Shown: piece after piece, positions 23,401 through 34,461 of the stretch
How the letters are laid out: the number at the start of each line of letters is the position of its first letter
Position numbering within the stretch: position 1 is the stretch's first letter
From: Dipteris shenzhenensis
Lineage: Eukaryota > Polypodiophyta > Polypodiopsida > Gleicheniales
DNA length: 64,000 nt
Assembly: GCA_047967505.1 (NCBI GenBank)
Contig: CM106539.1
Reading direction: 5' to 3' (one strand)
Made by a program: the position numbers and the translations under genes
The notes under the pieces: model-generated
What the model was told of the DNA's origin: nothing
What the model saw: only the letters and a program-made list of their open reading frames with translations
Databases searched by the model: none

Positions 23401-24786
23401 AATTTGTAAATTTTTTCCAAAACTATTTTAAATAGTCCCTTATGTATATTTATTTCTGTAAATTTTAGAAATAAAAAAAATCCTTCTGTTGAACTCACGT
23501 GATAGGGTTACATATGATGAGTGACCCCCCCGAGTATATTTCTAAGTTTCTTGTTGATGTGGATAGCTCTCTCCCACGACTATGGAGAGATGATGAAGAC
23601 CTAAGGATGACCTCTATTGTGCCTCAAGGGAAAGGATGCAACAAAGTAATAGACATGGAGTTGCATAATAGTATCAACCTCTATTGCGTGCTTAATAGTG
23701 ATGTGATGAAAAGATGGGTGACAAGATACAAGGATGCAAAGGCAAGAAGACAAGAAGAAAGGACCCTCTTTCGTACACACCACGGATCTCGTGTGCCATA
23801 CCCTCAGTATCTAAGAGCACTTCCAAAGGATATTCATGTGGATTGGCTACTTGATGAAATGAAGAAAGCAGAGAAAGACGAGGGGATGCATATCACAATG
23901 GAAGAATGGGAGTATGCTAGGGGATGCATGAGCAAGGTCGTTATATAGAATGTTATGCATAAGTTAGGAGCTTTCAATAATTTAGATTGCTTATTTAATT
24001 GATTTTTTCTTGGTGTAGTGCACTATGTTCAATGCTATATGGTGTGAGGGCAAGCATTTTCGAACACAAAGGATTGATGATAAGAGAAACACACAAGATT
24101 GCGGCATCATTGCTAGCTTTGAGGGAGCCATGGATGATTATTGTGGCATAATCCAAGATATTATTAAGCTTGAATTTCGATGCTTCTTTGTGTATGTTTT
24201 GGATGTAAAGTGGTTTAAGGACGTGGTGGAAAGAGGCCCTAATGCAACAATCAAACGCCATGCAAGTGGCTTTGTAACTATTAACTCCACAAAGTTTTGG
24301 CAAAGTAGGAAGGCCACACTAGTACTACCGCAACAATGTGAACAGGTACTATGCACACATACAATAATACTCGCTTTGATACCTTTGATGCAAGGAAAAT
24401 AACATGATTGTATTTGTGTTTGAATTAGGTTTTCTATCAACCAATGGTGGATAATAATGGATGGTGGCATGTCATACCTATTATGCCACGTTCCAAAATG
24501 ATGTATAGTACATTTACTAATATGGAGCATATGGAGAATGATCATGGCCATGGATGTGATGATGACCGTTATACGAGAGGAGGATGATCATGAGATAGGA
24601 GATACAGATATTGAGGCCATTACCCATGAGGACGAGCCTACCATTGGTGATGCTGATTTTGATGAGCACATGAGTAGCACAAGTAGTTGTGGGTTGAATG
24701 TATTTGTAGATCTAAACACTTGTTTGGATTTTGAAGTAGATTGTTTGGCAAGGGTTGATCTCATTGAGGATGAGATTGAACCATAG
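20493..24786 (+). pseudogene. TNP2-type transposase of element 2, damaged
   Basis: Exon 1 (20493-20679) has a Ser-rich start and a Cys cluster (KIKCMCDRC), then a GTAAGT donor. The acceptor at about 20763 starts an acidic exon. The core exon (about 21217-21950) reads LDYKRIHACVDDCILF, RHFPIIPCIQHMF, GLGMDGVNPFG and WPVILVNYNLPPSM, then NPNVYLEPLIDVLEILWRG. Further exons hold YHACPICGPSL (about 22040) and LLDPMHIFKNV (22395-22430). The C-terminal region carries the DUF4218 signature LHLIVHLVDEIAICG...FMKTLKGFVR (23105-23220) and the DUF4216-like GAMDDYCGIIQDIIKLEF to LPQQCEQVFYQP (24123-24440), ending at 24786. Stops at about 20600 and 20827 and a frameshift at about 21785 inactivate it. The family assignment is firm. 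Confidence 0.85.
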
Positions 24787-24959
24787 CCCATCATTGATAT
24801 TGGCAAAACTATTTTACATATTGTCTCATTCTCCTCACCTTACTTAATTCTTATATATGTGGGCTTGCAAAAAAGCATTGATGTTTTTGTTAAAATTATG
24901 TGCTTTGGTAATCATGGGCAATGTTTGGAAAGCAATGATGTACACCAAAATCTCACTTT

Positions 24960-25261
24960 TTGTATTCTTTGTTTTGCGTCTAAATATGCATCTAAATACA
25001 CGTCTAATTCCCAGTGTAAACAGGCTAATAGACGCATTAATACACACACAAATAGATGCGCTGATAAATGCAATGTTAGACGGGCCCATATTTTCTCAGT
25101 GTAGACATGCAAATAGATGTGTTAATACACACGCAAATAGACGAGCTATTAGACGCGCTATTAGACGTGCTCGTAATTTCTCTATTCAAGCAACGCCTAT
25201 AGACGTGCCTGCTATTTTGCATGTCTATCAAGCGCGTCTATAGTTGCTTTGTGTTGTTGTG
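24960..25261. repeat. Right subterminal repeats and terminus of element 2
   Basis: Repeated TAGACG(C/T)G and GCGTCTATAG motifs run from about 24980 to 25245. The end is TTGCTTTGTGTTGTTGTG, terminating at 25261, whose complement begins CACAACAAC. CACTA elements normally make 3-bp target duplications. The base triplet after the end is ATA, but the left partner was not found. Confidence 0.8.
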
Positions 25262-28200
25262 ATAGTTTTGGTTCTATGCATATGTATATTCTAAAACAAA
25301 GAAGCAAAAATGTGTAGAGGCATTAGGCAATTCCCAATGCATGCTAACAATTTTCTCAAGCAAAGACTTAAAGAGGTTTGCAATTATAAATGTCTACAAG
25401 TTGCCATTGGCAACAACAAATTCGTGTGTAGCCCACTTCTATGTACGCGAATAAATTTATCAAGGATTGGTTTTAACATAGTCCTTTCCTTGATTTTTTC
25501 TTAGTGCTGTCTTACGTGGCTGTTGGTTACTTCAATTTAGTTTTCTTTATAAATTTCAATCCTTGTATCATATGCAACTTTTTAGAATTATTTAAATGAT
25601 TGATTTGATTGTATGGTTCATTTATTGATGGGATGATTAAATCTACACACACACACACACATACCATTTCTCTTACTTACAAACACTCGCCTTTACTTAC
25701 ACCCGCCCTCCCCCCCTCCCTATATGTTTACCTTAGGCCTTTTCCTTTAATTTATTGAGTATAGGTGCACCTTTTTCTCTAATGTAATTCATATAGCTAA
25801 ACTTTCATATTTAAAGATTTTTTAAAATTTTATTCTATGAGCCCTCCCGCCTTCTACCCTTCTCCCCTTAGGTAGTTATTTTATCTTCTTTAATCTATGA
25901 TGTCTTTATAATTTATGATAATAAGCTTGTATGGATCATGAAAAAAACTTATATATGACTTATGAATAATAAAGACACACAAACCACACTGAGGGTTCCG
26001 TACCCACTCAGCTAGATTTCATTTAATGTGTAAGTAGGCCTTTTTTTAAAATTTATTGTCGGCTTACCTCTTGCAATTTATTTATTACAACAACCCCCCC
26101 TTCTTTCCCCACCCACCCCCCTTTTTTTTCACTTGGCCCTTTAACTTATTTCTACTTAGTAATCCTTAGCTTCATCTACACTTATCTAAACCACCTTCAA
26201 AACTAAGTTTTGTCTTACCTAATCATTCCTTATAGTTTTCCCCTGCGTCCCTGCATGTTGTGGTGTAAGGGCATCTTGTAATGCCTTTACATGGTTACAT
26301 GAATGTTCATACTCCTCTCTTTTGCTACCATAATCATAATTCTCTTCTACAAACCTGCTTCATGGCAAATTCTCAAGTGTTCTTTCAACATCTTCTCCTC
26401 ACAACTATCCCACTTACTACCGTTTGGATCACTCACCGTTAGCTCCTCCTTGTTATTCCTCCCTCTCATCGTGATCTTGTGCCTTTCTACTTCTTGTCAC
26501 TTGCAAAGAGCTTCCATTCGGTTCATGTTGTGCCCCTGTCCTTTCACACTTCTCCTTCCCTTGGCATTCCTCCTTCTTTTAGCATCACCATGGTTGCCTC
26601 AAACTCTTAAATTGGTGTCCACCACTTTGCCATGCAATTTTCAAGCCTTACCTCATGCTTTACTTCCGTCAGCTTTGTTATCATTCTTGTTATAGTAGCT
26701 CATTACAATTGTCATTGTTCCTCCCTAGTTGCTTGATTCACCAATAATCCTGTAACTACATTGTTTGAGTATGCTGCCTCTGGCTTCCCTTGTAGCTCCT
26801 TCGGCCTACCCTTCCATTTTCTATTCTTTTGTGGCTCCCCATACATAAGGTAAGTAGACCTTCATGTGCTCCTCGCTTCTCACAGTCTTGGCATTTCTTG
26901 CCTTTGCCATGCTTCACACCTTCTTTTTGCAATTGTGACACATTTTCCTTCCCCGGTTAAGTGTTCACTTGGAACTTTTTTAATGGTAGCTTTGGATAGG
27001 TGACTCGAATTTCTTGCCCAGGTGCTTGTCGCTAGCTTCCCTTCTTGCTTTGCTTTTATTCACTTTGGAACTTTGGAAAAGTCTTCATTGAAATACTTAG
27101 AGGCTTTTCCTAGAGTTGTCTAGTCAGGGGTGACTACCTCGCCCTCCACGACTTGTGTTATAGCCCCTTTGCTTGGCTCCCTCCTCTAGGCTCCACACCT
27201 TTACTAGGTCCTTTTATTGCTCGACTGGTTAGAATTTCATAAAAATTTCTCATATATGAGTAGTTTCTTGGCCAGTAATCGTCCGCATACTTGCGTAGTC
27301 AAAAAATCATGTAAACGCCTTGCAATTCTGATGTAGATTGTGTATTCAGAGAGTTTGAGACATTATTCTTAGTTGCATTTTGGTTATCTTATTGTCCAAA
27401 ACCATTCTTTTTCTCCTTGCTCTTAGTTTGTCTATGTTGCCCTTTCAACTTGGCTTCGCACTCTTGCTTGGCAACGATACTCCCATTCTATGTCTCTTGG
27501 ATGGTGTTCAATAGTGAGCTTGTCTCGGTCCTTAATCTACTTGGGACAGGTTGCATGGATGGATGATCGCCATTTTCTAAATCATGTTGAGATATAGTTG
27601 GAATAGCATGATATGCTCTCAAGATACTTTGAGAAAATTTGTACATTTTAATGTTTATGCATTCATATTTATTGTATTCTCTTGTGTAGTCTCTCTGTAT
27701 AAATTTTCTCTCTTTTGTATAAAATTAATATTTATGTATTAAATCTCTCTCTTTATAATTTTACACTCTTTATGTATAAAGTTGCTTTTTATGATTTTCT
27801 TTTCTCTCTTTAAATTTCAATTTATGTTTAATCATCCCTCTTCTTTACTCTCCGCTTCTTTACTCTTTTCTTCTTTCTTATATATATATATATATATAAC
27901 CATATATTTCCCTAGTTACAGATAAAATTAAAATGGCTTTCTTAAGTAATTTCTTCCTTTGGTTTTACTATTTAAAGTGTTACATACAAAGTTTTTCCTA
28001 TATACTTTTAAAGTAGTATTTTTTCTAACCTTTCACGTGCCCCATACCTTATATATATAGCTTCCTTACATGTTTCTTAGATTAATTTTGTTTTTTTAGA
28101 CTTTTTTATTGTTTCTTAAGGTCATTGTTCATTAAGTTTTATTGTTTGATTAATTTGTGACTTTTTGCCTCATTCTAGTTAACCCTTTTCTAGGTAATTA

Positions 28201-28400
28201 TTTATCATTTCTAGTTCCTCTATAGTAAGATTTACTTCTCAAAGTCTCTCTATTTATAATTATCTAACATTTTTTCATTAGTAAAAACTTATAAGCGTCC
28301 CTTTTATAACCTTCTTGTCCCATCCTAATTTTTTCTCTATCCTTCATACATTTGTAATATTTTGGAAAAATTTGTCATTTTTGTATTCATTTTTGGCAGA
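25262..28400. other. AT-rich region without recognisable genes
   Basis: About 3.1 kb of T-rich sequence with an (AC)n run at about 25642-25663, C-runs near 25710 and 26095, and a (TA)n run at about 27878-27898. The open frames (for example 26303-26695 plus and 26756-26941 minus) are short. The minus reading around 26880-26950 contains a Cys-pair motif (CHNCKKK...KCQDC) that could be a decayed zinc knuckle, but I cannot support a call. No tRNA, LTR or terminal repeat was seen. Confidence 0.5.
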
Positions 28401-28559
28401 GTTCCCCTTGCATAGCCCATCTCCCCTCTATGGTTTTGCTTACACAGTTGCCCTCACCTCCCTTGCTCGTATTCGGATGGGCAGCTCTTGCATCCTTGGT
28501 AGCTTTGATAGCTTTCTTTCATAAATCCTTGCTTCTGACTGGCACTCAAGTATCCTCTC

Positions 28560-29920
28560 TTTGTTCTTTATGCCTCTCCAACATGTCAAGATTTACAGCT
28601 CATGGATCCATGTGTTCAAATTTTAGACACCCGGTTCTTCAAGCCTTTTTGAAAAATGGTCTTAACCATATTCTCTCTCTCCTAGTGAATCCTTATCTAG
28701 TTATCAAGGGATTCTGGACGGCATGGTCCAAACTTGGTAATTGGATGTGCTTCAACTCCACTTTAGACCACAAGAATTTCATCAATGAAATTGTCTTTAG
28801 AGACTTCAAATCACTTTTTCCTAACCATAGGTTTAATAAAAAACCTTGGTTCTTAGCCCAAAATATTATGGATGAAGTGAGTTTCTTACTCAACACCTCT
28901 ATATTTCTAGGTTAGAAAAATCTGTGCAAACCCGAACTTTATGTGCAAAAAGTTAATGACTTGCTGTTTTACAAAGACTTAAGTCCCATGTGTTCTCCCT
29001 GACCCAAGCAATAGAAAAAGAAATCTCTGATATGGTAGCAATCTATTCTTTATCTTATGAAATTACTCTCCCTACCAAACTTACTTTTCCCTATCTTATG
29101 GGGACTTATAAGGTACATAAAAATGCTTTTAGGTGGCTAACCAATGCCCATAATTTCATGTTCTCCAATATTATTGACCTTATCACTAAGCTACTTAGAG
29201 CACTTGATTGTGGTATTTCTGAGTATTCAGTAAGACTTCACAAAGATATTTGGGTTTTTATGTGAATGTGTACTAATACCTATTGGGTTATCCAAAATAA
29301 GTACGACTTGCTTATTAATTTTCCTAAACATATCTTCTCTGTTTTTAGCTTTGACATCAAGTCCTGTTACAAAGCAATTACTCACCAAGGAGATAAGAGC
29401 CTTATTTAGTTGCTCCAAAATTCTATCAAATCTTACAAACCTCTAGTTATATTGGGTTAAAAACTGTAAGAAATGTTTTGTGCTTACTAAGAAAAATAAA
29501 GAATGTACTATTAATTTTAAAGATTTCATTAATCTTAACATCTTTGATTTAGAAAATTGTTATACAAAACTTGGGGAAACTATCTTTCTACAAACTAAAT
29601 GCATCCCCATGGGTTATTCTTGCTCACCAATATGGTGCAACTTTTACCTCGCATGGTTTGAGCTGAAATTTATCATTAAATTATCCAAACTTAGAGAAGT
29701 GGAAATGCTTAAAGCATTTTATTTATCTGCTCATTTCATGGATGATCTAATTTTTATTAATAATGACTTTGTGGTAAATTGTCTTTCCAATGATAGATCC
29801 CACACCTTACTGGTCCCACTAGAATCCCGGCTTTAGATGTTTCTAAAGTTGCAGTTAAAGTGAATAATGATTTTATCTCTTAAGCCTAGGCTAGGAATAC
29901 ATGGAATTTCGTTTGAGGGT
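28560..29920 (+). pseudogene. Penelope-like reverse transcriptase remnant
   Basis: Several frames together give the motif order of a Penelope-like or telomerase-type reverse transcriptase: LMGTYKVHKNAFRWLTNAHN (about 29097-29155), SFDIKSCYKAI (29346-29378), CIPMGYSCSPIWCNFYLAWFE (29600-29662) and FMDDLIFINN (29732-29761). The 'K-x-HK' and 'PMG-x-x-C(A/S)P' signatures separate it from LTR and LINE enzymes. The two catalytic Asp of the FMDD box remain. Upstream, 28560-28915 is an open stretch with charged and aromatic residues (FRDFKSLFPNHRFNKKPW) that fits the region before the polymerase. Stops and frameshifts lie at about 28916, 29263, 29407 and 29458. No GIY-YIG nuclease was recognised. PLEs are known in some land plants; the subgroup is unresolved. 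Confidence 0.6.
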
Positions 29921-30613
29921 TTTCATGTTGAGAATTTACTTTCTCTCATTCACGATATTTATTGGACTTTGGTAGTGCATGTGAGCGATGAGGAGTGGGC
30001 AAAAATGGAGTGGCTTCCTGATGACATGTGGCTTCAAGATGTACTGAGCGTTAATGTGTGTAGAGGTGAAGACTTTGAATGAGTGTCACTTTGCTCTGTG
30101 TTTTGTTTTCCAGTAGCATATAAAGTGAATGAGAGTGGCTATAAAGGTAGGATTTGCTCTGTCGTTTTTGTGCATCCATGTTTTGGTGCCTCCATGGAGG
30201 AGTTGTGCACTTCAGCTTACAAGTGAGTAAAGCTTGTAGAGATAGACTGCAATTGTTGCAGAGATGTGAAGAATGGCATAGAAGTTTCTGGAATTTTGTG
30301 TGCTGCCTTATGAAGATGAATAAGATTGTTGGAGAAAATGGAGCTTATAGCCCTCATGAAGGATATATCAGCCCCAGAATTCTTGTTCCAAAATTTGAGT
30401 TATTGCTTGCAAGGATATGCAAAAGCTTGGCTATACACTTTGAATGCTACTTTCAGAACTGCTCATCCCTTGTAGCAGTATCCTGAGTATGGTGTGGTAA
30501 GAGTTCCATTTCTTGTGAGATTTGTAGAGGATTTGGACATGTAAAGTGCCCAAAGTAGGTGTAGGAGGAGTTATGCAAGATGAGGCAAGAGGAGGATCAT
30601 GATTCCCTTCCGG
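29921..30613. other. Unassigned region before the gypsy element
   Basis: It contains one 110-codon plus ORF (30154-30486) with unremarkable composition and no motif I recognise. The sequence from 30487 to 30613 joins the LTR remnant. I see nothing else. Confidence 0.4.
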
Positions 30614-30786
30614 CCCCACTCCCTTTCCCCTTGTGCCATAGTCTCCCTCTTCATTCCCTCCCCTTCTAATCCCTTTTCCCCTCCCATGATAATGTTTTTC
30701 CCTCACGTTCTCCTTCCCTCTATGGCCCTTGAGCGTCACCATGCTTAGTGTCTAGCCTCTTGTCCTGATTTCTTTTCCGGCTAATA
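30614..30786 (+). repeat. Truncated 5' LTR of the gypsy element
   Basis: 173 bp match the last part of the 3' LTR (43876-44048), including CCCTTTCCCCTTGTGCC and GGCCCTTGAGC and ending CTAATA. About 820 bp of the 5' LTR is absent, including the TATA box region present in the 3' copy. The bases after it (AGAAACGGTGTGGC) do not give a primer binding site I can name. Confidence 0.8.
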
Positions 30787-31189
30787 GAAACGGTGTGGCT
30801 ACTGGGATCAAAATCTCCATGGCTAGTGGTGTAAAATATGTTACTCCTACGACTAGGTGCAGCTTTGCCACCTCTTCTGTGTATAGTTCTCTACTTTTGT
30901 GCCTCCAAATTGCGTGCCTTCCCTATCTCTACGGCTACAAAACCTCCTTGCTTTTGTGCTTCTAGTCGGCCTGCCTTTTGCTTGTGGTTCCTACGTGTAT
31001 TCTGGCAAGCGAATCTTCTACTCGTATAGGTCGCATCTACAGAACTGCAACATCTGTGCTCTCGTCCACTGTGTACACCTGCATGCATCGCGGACAGTTT
31101 TTTTGGGTTTCTGCAAAACTGTAACAGATCCCATGCCCCCCTCTCTCCTCTCTTTCTCTTCTCCTTCTCCTCTCCTCTCCTCTCTTTTT

Positions 31190-31265
31190 ATTAAAGAGTG
31201 GGATTTGAACCCAAGACCTCTCCCTTCACAAAAGGGAAACTTATCATTGGGCCAACAAGTAGGAA
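31190..31265 (-). ncRNA. tRNA-like (SINE-type) pol III box pair
   Basis: On the minus strand the sequence has an A-box-like TGGCCCAATGATAA (31254-31241) and a perfect B box GGTTCAAATCC (31211-31201), with spacing as in a tRNA gene. They are followed by a purine-rich AGAGGAGAGG tail (31200-31135). No complete cloverleaf was folded. It could be a tRNA-derived SINE head or a decayed tRNA gene inserted in the gypsy leader. Confidence 0.4.
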
Positions 31266-31567
31266 GTGATGAAAATGTAATGATTTTTGCTTATATATTG
31301 AAATCTCGGGAACTGTAACTCTAACCATGGGGAGTTTCTTGCTGTAAAAAGCAAAAGTATTTCATTTCATGTGCTCTATTCACATCTCCTACTAGATTGT
31401 CGATTCGAAACTTTTCCAAGTTCACTTCATGGATGCACGCCACACGAGGAGGGTGGATATTTATGTCACTTCTTGATGAGTTTAAGGATTTGGTGCCTAG
31501 TCCTCCGCTCATTACAGCTACCAATTGGTGAGATCTCTTTCTTGATCTTCATGTCAACCTTCAACGA

Positions 31568-32690
31568 TTGATTGTCCAGTGCATTGTTCAAGGAGACGAC
31601 GGGTGGGATGATACACCGTGGATGATTCAAGGTGAAGAACTAGTGATACGCTTGGAGAACTTTGATTTTAATTCTTCTCATTGTGCGGTGATTGAGCTAC
31701 TTGGTGCTTCGGAGGTAATTAAAAGGGTGTCCTTCTTCGAAGGGTGGAATGCTCCCCAAGCTTGGGGGGAGATTTGGCGCATCTGCCTATTAATTCCTGT
31801 GGATAAGCTTGTCTTGAATGGTTTATCACTACAAAGGTTTCTAGGCCTCGGCTATGGTTGGTACGTTTCGACCAAGGAATCCATTTGTATCTAATCAACC
31901 TTTTGTGCATCATTTCAAGCTTCAAGTTGTATTTCCTTTTGGTCTAAAGATAAACTATCAACAAAGGATTGCAAGTTTATTTGGTGCTGAACATTTGGCT
32001 CAAGTATTGACTTCTCCCCACCCTCTCCTTCTACCTATCTTGGACTATCGAGAAACTTGGGATGTCCGAATTTTAGTCATGGTGTGATGACATCTTGGAT
32101 CCTTCAATTTGATGGAGCTTACAAATCTTCGACCAAGGCCGATGGTGTGGGTGTGAAGCTCACTTCACCAGGTGGTGAGGAGTATTGTCACTAGCAAGTC
32201 TGCACCTGCAAGTACTTGCAACCAAGCTAAGTACTCAGCACTCATTTTTGGGCTACAAAAGGCACAAGAATATCACATCAAGCAACTTGAGGTGCAAGGA
32301 GATTCTCAACTAGTGCGTGAACAAGTTAGTGGAAGGTGGAAGGTGTGGAGCAAAGGCTTGGTTCCACGACATCAACAAGCATTGGAACTTTGCAACCAAT
32401 TTGAAGAGGTAAAAATTTAGCATATACCTCAAGCTCAAAATATAGTTGCTAATTTCTTGGCACGTGAAGCTTGTACTTCAATCACGCATGACGCGAGTGG
32501 AAGCACCACCCCAACAAAGCCAGAAGCCACGAAGGAAGGTGATCATTTGTAAGGAATGCAAAGGTTGTGGTCATCATGAAACTAAGTGTTGGGCATATTT
32601 GATACAAGTTTACCAACTTCGAAAGATCATCAGAAAGGTCCTCAAGGACATTGCTCAAAAGAAGGATGCTAGACCGCACACCCCTTAAAG
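31568..32690 (+). pseudogene. Gypsy leader ORF: unknown domain, archaeal-type RNase H, zinc knuckle
   Basis: 31568-31894 is an open 108-codon stretch (GDDGWDDTPWMIQGEELVIRL) of unknown role. From about 32105 the reading gives QFDGAYKSSTKADGVGVKL, NQAKYSALIFGLQKA, QGDSQLVREQVSG and HQQALELCNQFEEVKI, an archaeal-type RNase H that would remove RNA during reverse transcription. The first Asp and the GDS Asp are kept; the usual Glu before the Tyr reads Lys here (Glu in the copy at 14541-15010). It is followed by a CCHC knuckle, CKECKGCGHHETKC (32555-32596). Stops at 32193 and 32418 and a frame change break it. In most plant elements with a second RNase H, that domain follows the polymerase, so this position is notable. 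Confidence 0.65.
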
Positions 32691-33052
32691 AAATAGCATG
32701 GTAACTACAAGAACTAGAAGAAGCATGATGTCCAAGCTCTCCAACTGTTGACATTTGTCATGGCATTCTTGTTTGCCTTGATGAACAACCTCATGCAGTG
32801 CCGCATCTCTAACCCTCGCTTGTAAAGATGGCTGTGATATCATGAGGGTTGGTCCTTTTAAGATTGTCTATGAGCTATTCTATGCTGAAAATTCTTCTCG
32901 GGTAGTATTTCATAATACACTAGTCACACCCTACCCTGCCTATGTGTGCTTTTTGGATGTATCTTCACCTGATTTTCAGTTCAAGCTACCTCTTTCCATT
33001 GTTTGCCCATAGATAAGCCTCATTTCGTCTCTCTCTTTTCCATTTTCCAAGC

Positions 33053-33608
33053 ATGGCTGACATTCCCGTGTTTTGTGGATGGGTTGAAGAAAATACAAAT
33101 GAGTATCTTGTGGCCTTCAAGCGTCGTTGTGTTTCTCTCAACTTTCTTACTGAAGACAGATGGCTATTGGTTCTTCCCACATTTCTAGAGGGTTTGCTCA
33201 AGTGTGGTATGAGAAGCAGGCCGAAGATGTTCGCCGAAGCTGGCCAAGGTTGACAGCAACGATGATTAGTATTTCGAAAAAGAAGATGAGCTGGAGAATG
33301 TGTACCTGTAGGTGGCAAACTTGAAGCAATCAGAAGGTGAGATGGTGCGTCGATATGTGGATCGAGCGGCCGTGCTCCTGGACCGTTTAATTGCCATGTA
33401 AGAGGACAATGCTGAATTTTGAGTTGGAATGATTCAGCATGTGTTGGGCTACCTTGTAGCAGGAGCAAGTGACGAATTATGCTTCAAGCTTAAATGGGAG
33501 AATCCAGAAACTATGGTGCTAGCACATGAGATTGCTCAAAAGTTTGATAAAGTTTAGTTTGACCCCACTTCAAAGAAGACGATTGTACGTCCGCAACCCC
33601 CTCAATTC
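33053..33608 (+). pseudogene. Gypsy gag, 5' part
   Basis: It begins MADIPVFCGWVEENTNEY with capsid-like VAFKRRCVSLNFLTEDRWLL. After a stop at 33252 other frames continue with CVDRAAVLLDRLIAM and LAHEIAQKFDKV, ending PQPPQF at the copia insertion. The downstream half resumes at 39029 in the same frame. The size and Leu-rich helices fit a Gag capsid. Multiple stops show decay. Confidence 0.6.
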
Positions 33609-33960
33609 TGTTGAGATATCGAGCTCCACTCATGATATGCCAGGGTGACCATTGTGCATTTATGTCACCGACTTGTTAGCTACAGATGCGGTTGGTACAC
33701 CGCCCGTGAATAATAGCTGGATGATAGCTATCCTTATGTACTCTAGTTCATGGATCAGTTAGTATGCCACCATAGTTAGTTGAGTTTGGTTTGAGACCCA
33801 CATATGGGTTTCTTATATTTCTTTGTACTAGAGTTCTTTTGGCTTTCACAACTAAGAAGAGGAAAACTATTTTCAGCCTCCACCTTTGTGTGTATTCCCC
33901 CGTTGTGTATGTGAGAAAGCCGCAAGTGAGACTCCTTCCTTCTCTCCCAATATCTTCTCA
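33609..33960 (+). repeat. Copia 5' LTR
   Basis: 352 bp, starting TGTTGAGATATCG and ending TATCTTCTCA, preceded by AATTC and followed at once by the primer binding site. Confidence 0.95.
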
Positions 33961-33974
33961 TGGTATCAGAGCCT
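33961..33974 (+). promoter_or_regulatory. Primer binding site, initiator tRNA-Met type
   Basis: TGGTATCAGAGCC directly abuts the LTR end. This is the standard plant copia priming site complementary to the 3' end of initiator methionine tRNA. Confidence 0.9.
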
Positions 33975-34461
33975 GGTTCGTGGTAAGGAGCTCAAGAAAG
34001 CAAACCAAGTTCATGGTCTCTTGGTAAGAGGACCAGTGTTGCTTTCCTTTTTCAAGTTTGGGAGCAAGTCTCTGCAGGTAGCACAGCCGAAAAGTGCAAG
34101 AGTGCATTGTCTCGGATTGAGATGCCCTTCACGGTGTGGTGAGAGGGCAGTATATGCTGTGGATTTCTGATTCGAGGCCATTTCGGGGCCCGTTTTGGAG
34201 GTGGAAGTTCTTGGCAAGCACTGAGAAAAAGGCTCTGTTTTTGTTGTGCGACCACTGCTTTGCAGGTCGGTGAAAAGTTGCCACATAAATTGCATCGTAT
34301 GCCTGTGCGCAGAGATATTGGGAGTTACAAAATCATCCTTATTGCCTGTTGATGCAAAATCGTCACTAGGAAGTGACTGTGTGGTCAAATACCACTTTCG
34401 TCAGTTTTGCAGATTTGCCCTTGTGAGGGAAAAGCTGTGTTTTTTGCAGTGACAGAATATT

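Larger units (their letters stand above)
19117..25261 (+). mobile_element. CACTA-like element 2 with CACAACAAC right terminus
   Basis: Components in order: a minus-strand Pro/Ser-rich accessory ORF, subterminal repeats (19705-20430), a spliced TNP2 transposase (20493-24786), right subterminal repeats (24985-25240) and a right end whose reverse complement is CACAACAACACAAAGCAAC, ending at 25261. The same terminus closes element B (58260) and opens the inverted element at 62355, which fixes this boundary. I could not find the matching left terminus, so the left limit is provisional. Confidence 0.75.

Noticed and set aside
26303-26941. ORFs 26303-26695 (+) and 26756-26941 (-)
   Set aside because: The first is a Leu/Ser-rich frame in AT-rich, T-biased sequence. 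The second has a possible Cys pair but is too short and degraded to name.
30154-30486. 110-codon ORF as a gene
   Set aside because: No motif, splice context or second copy was seen. It was left as unassigned sequence.
31141-31200. TCTCC-rich stretch as a separate microsatellite locus
   Set aside because: It is better read as the tail of the tRNA-like repeat on the minus strand.
33776-34027. Small ORFs in the copia LTRs (also near 9300 and 38859)
   Set aside because: They lie inside LTRs and are not conserved as protein between the LTR copies.
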